Below are positions 33,539 through 35,441 of a stretch of DNA of 35,441 nt, in pieces. The DNA comes from JBFLVU01 sp037444825. GTDB lineage: Bacteria; Acidobacteriota; UBA4820; DSQY01. Under the pieces are notes generated by a model that made no database searches, had not been told where the DNA came from, and saw only the letters and a program-made list of their open reading frames with translations. A program made the translations under genes and the position numbers. The stretch spans positions 1-35,441 of the forward strand of contig JBBILR010000022.1 in the NCBI GenBank assembly GCA_037444825.1, given 5' to 3'. Every line of letters begins with the position of its first letter. Position 1 is the first letter of the stretch.

Positions 33539-34440
33539 CAGAGACTCTCCTTCTCCTGGCTCGGAACGGTGCGTTCCCAGTAGTCCTTTCGTGTGAGCGT
33601 GTGTGTGTGGAACCCTCTGCATCCCCGGTGCGCCATCCTCCTCAAGGCTTCCTGCGCCTGCCCACGGCCGGTGAACAACCCCAGCCACGCCGACCCCGAT
33701 CCCGCCAGCAGCAACCTCCCCCCCACCGCCGAGACGGCGTGGGCGAGGGCCGCGGCGTCTCCCTCCGGAACGCCGGTCACCTCCTCGAAGCGGTTGAAAA
33801 ACAGGCCTTCTCCCACCTTCCCTTCCACGATTCCCGAGACAATCCGCTGTAGTTTAAATAGGGTCTCGTCCCGTGTCAACCGGGCGTCGAGGCGCCCGTA
33901 GGCCTCCCGGGTGGAGGTGCCCCGGGGGGAGAGGGCCACCACGACGTCCAGGGGAGGAGCGTCGGGGAGGGGGTAGACCTCCTCTCCCCGCCCAACCCCC
34001 AGGGCCGTTCCGCCGGTGAGGAAGAAGGGGACGTCGCTCCCCAGGGCGGCGGCCAGGGGAATCAGGTCCGCCGGGGAGGCCGGCAGGCGCCAGAGGCGCA
34101 CGAGGGCCAGAAGGGTCACGGCGGCGTCGGCGCTGCCTCCCCCGAGGCCCGCCTGGACGGGGATCCGCTTCACCAGGCGGATCCTCGCCCCCTTCTTGCA
34201 CGAAAAGGCATCCTGCAGGGCCCGCGCGGCGCGGGCCACGAGGTTGTCCTCCCCCGGAGGGGCCCCTTCCCCCTCGCAGGTGAAGGAGAGGCCGCGGGGG
34301 GCGGCGTGAACCTCCAGGAGGTCCGCCAGGGCGATGGACTGGTAGACGGTCCGGAGCTCGTGGTAGCCGTCGGGACGGAGGGGGCCCACCTCCAGCCCCA
34401 GGTTGATCTTGGCGAAGGCGTGCCACAGGCCGGCCGTCAC
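33538..34440 (-). CDS. ispE: 4-diphosphocytidyl-2-C-methyl-D-erythritol kinase
   Basis: A 300-residue GHMP-superfamily kinase of the MEP isoprenoid pathway that phosphorylates CDP-ME. Motif 1 is FAKINLGLEVGPLRPDGYHE near the N-terminus, motif 2 the ATP loop VQAGLGGGSADAA, followed by ALGSDVPFFLTGG and motif 3 LLLAGSGSAWLGLF. The GTG start overlaps the stop of the LolB-like gene (GTGA), so they are translationally coupled. The lolB-ispE-prs order is also found in enterobacteria, supporting both names. Confidence 0.96.
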   Translation of the reverse strand: MTAGLWHAFAKINLGLEVGPLRPDGYHELRTVYQSIALADLLEVHAAPRGLSFTCEGEGAPPGEDNLVARAARALQDAFSCKKGARIRLVKRIPVQAGLGGGSADAAVTLLALVRLWRLPASPADLIPLAAALGSDVPFFLTGGTALGVGRGEEVYPLPDAPPLDVVVALSPRGTSTREAYGRLDARLTRDETLFKLQRIVSGIVEGKVGEGLFFNRFEEVTGVPEGDAAALAHAVSAVGGRLLLAGSGSAWLGLFTGRGQAQEALRRMAHRGCRGFHTHTLTRKDYWERTVPSQEKESL

Positions 34441-35063
34441 GGTTCCCCCTCTCCGAGGAGCTTAGACAGCGTCGTCCGGCCTTCCGGGGGTAGCGGAGGC
34501 GGGGCGAAGGCCCCCTCCGGCGGGGAGACGGCCTTCATCGCTTCGAAGCGGACTTCGAGCCGAGCCCCCCGCGGGCCTTGGAGGGAAACCCGCCGCTCTC
34601 CCCCGTCCGCGCCGAAGCGCCCCTTCACCCGTCCGGCTTCATTCCGCCACGCGGCGCGCACCTCCGATCCTTCTTGCCGTCCCCTCGCCCCGTCCGGCGG
34701 AAGGCCGAGAAGAGCCGCCCACAGCTCCCGGGGGGAGAAGGGGAGATTGGGGTCGGCTTCCTCCCACGGGCTCCAGCCGCCGCCGGCGGGGTCCCACAGG
34801 AGGGCGCCCCCGGGTTGCAGAAAGAGGACCAGCCGGGTGGCCCCCATGGGCTCCCGGATCTCCACCCGGGCCTCTCCGGCCGCGAGATCCAGGACGAAGC
34901 CGAAGGGCGCCGAAAATCCGTTCCGCCCCGCCGTGAGGGTGATGCGGCCCCTTCCGGAGAGGGGGGGCGGATTCCCGGAGGCGAGGGAAGGGGAGGGGAG
35001 GCGCGGAGCGCAGCCGAGGCCCAGGAGGATCGAGAAGGCCAGGAGGCTACGGGCTCCAGGCAA
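34437..35063 (-). CDS. LolB-like outer-membrane lipoprotein
   Basis: A 208-residue protein. The N-terminus MPGARSLLAFSILLGLGCAP is a lipoprotein-type signal with Cys18, although the lipobox is not perfect. The mature part has the beta-rich pattern of LolB/DUF4292-type proteins (SGRGRITLTAGRNGFSAPFG, FVLDLAAGEARVEIREPMGA, TRLVLFLQPGGALLWDP, then LPFSPRELWAALLG). LolB inserts lipoproteins into the outer membrane. Similarity is by layout and by position next to ispE, not by strong motif match. The start is a TTG, chosen because AAGGAG lies eight bases upstream; it overlaps the previous gene by 17 bases. Confidence 0.65.
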   Translation of the reverse strand: MPGARSLLAFSILLGLGCAPRLPSPSLASGNPPPLSGRGRITLTAGRNGFSAPFGFVLDLAAGEARVEIREPMGATRLVLFLQPGGALLWDPAGGGWSPWEEADPNLPFSPRELWAALLGLPPDGARGRQEGSEVRAAWRNEAGRVKGRFGADGGERRVSLQGPRGARLEVRFEAMKAVSPPEGAFAPPPLPPEGRTTLSKLLGEGEP

Positions 35064-35441
35064 AGCGAATCTCCTTGTTCAGCCGGGTCATCTTGATGTG
35101 GAGGGAGACGGCCTCGCCCGGGGAGAAGGCGCGCTTTTCGGCGTGGCGCTCGGAGACGTTTTGGATCTCCGTCTGGACCTCGAAGAGGATCTCGTGTTCG
35201 CCGGGGGGAACCGGAAAGGTCCCGGTGTAGGTCTCGTCCTTGAGGGTGAACTTCCTTTGGATCTCCTTGCGGAAGACCTCCTTGCCGTCCACCTGGATCT
35301 GGAAGCCCCCCTTCAGGATCTTGCTGGAAAAGCTGAAATTCACCGTGGCGGGCACAGGCGCCGGGGCGGGGGGCGGACTCTTCTCCGCCGGGCGGAGCTT
35401 CTCCCCGTTCTCCGGCGGGGGGGGCGGTGCGGGCTTCACCG
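35047..35441 (-). CDS. Unidentified protein, C-terminal part (5' end beyond window)
   Basis: At least 131 residues are visible. A Pro-rich linker (PAPPPPPENGEKLRPAEKSP) leads to a beta-rich domain of about 95 residues: FSFSSKILKGGFQIQVDGKE, then a TYTGTFPVPPGEHEILFEVQ strand pair, ending LNKEIRFAWSP. The PPGEHEI turn recalls PEGA/carboxypeptidase-regulatory-type beta domains, but no family is certain. A GTG at 35439 could be the start, but the frame is open to the window edge and the linker suggests a longer protein with an N-terminal domain or membrane anchor. Overlaps the LolB-like gene start by 17 bases, so same operon. Confidence 0.7.
   Translation of the reverse strand, partial: VKPAPPPPPENGEKLRPAEKSPPPAPAPVPATVNFSFSSKILKGGFQIQVDGKEVFRKEIQRKFTLKDETYTGTFPVPPGEHEILFEVQTEIQNVSERHAEKRAFSPGEAVSLHIKMTRLNKEIRFAWSP

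Overview
The window is very GC-rich and gene-dense, and looks like a chromosomal segment of a Gram-negative, probably Acidobacteriota (Holophagae/Thermoanaerobaculia-like) bacterium. This is inferred from the mix of an Oar-type TonB-dependent receptor with a carboxypeptidase-regulatory N-terminus, a Ser/Thr kinase with PEGA domains, SpoVG, a LolB-like lipoprotein next to ispE, queuosine salvage and very high GC. A myxobacterial or related deep lineage is not excluded. No rRNA, CRISPR array, insertion sequence or prophage was recognised. There is one tRNA gene, tRNA-Gln(UUG).

Layout. 1-352: end of an unidentified gene and a lower-GC stretch with one short open fragment. 353-2346 (+): SRPBCC/AHSA1 protein, macro-domain hydrolase and a PBP7-type DD-peptidase. 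2292-8488 (-): an operon reading Ser/Thr kinase with PEGA repeats, NHL-like propeller protein, TPR/PEGA lipoprotein-like protein and selD. 8548-14099 (+): a proteostasis operon clpB-htpX-htrA-grpE behind a near-consensus sigma-70 promoter. 14134-17224 (-): DEAD-box RNA helicase and a secreted alpha/beta hydrolase with TPR-like tail. 17363-19171 (+): PQQ-like beta-propeller/Ig protein with clear promoter and terminator. 19299-21956 (+): OPT-family transporter. 21985-23298 (-): PHP phosphatase and DsrE-like protein. 23657-27342 (+): large secreted M36-like metalloprotease. 27389-28402 (+): queG. 28411-35441 (-): a series that in transcription order reads unknown protein, LolB-like lipoprotein, ispE, spoVG, terminator, tRNA-Gln, prs, secreted protein and TonB-dependent receptor.

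Main result of the hunt. The selD gene is itself a selenoprotein gene. An in-frame UGA at 3285-3287 lies in the context HGAG-U-ACK, the known Sec/Cys site of selenophosphate synthetase. A compact bacterial-SECIS-like hairpin follows it. Standard gene calling would start the gene at 3230 and lose the first 38 residues, including the catalytic site. The same operon carries envelope sensing genes (kinase, PEGA, NHL), an unusual neighbourhood for selD.

Other points: the OPT transporter carries two tandem copies of an approximately 105-residue soluble domain between membrane segments; the metalloprotease has a 239-nt perfect internal repeat; a perfect 15-bp inverted repeat lies upstream of the DsrE-like gene; a likely terminator of the TonB receptor is embedded in the 3' coding end of queG; and the NHL gene has no canonical start codon in a sensible position.
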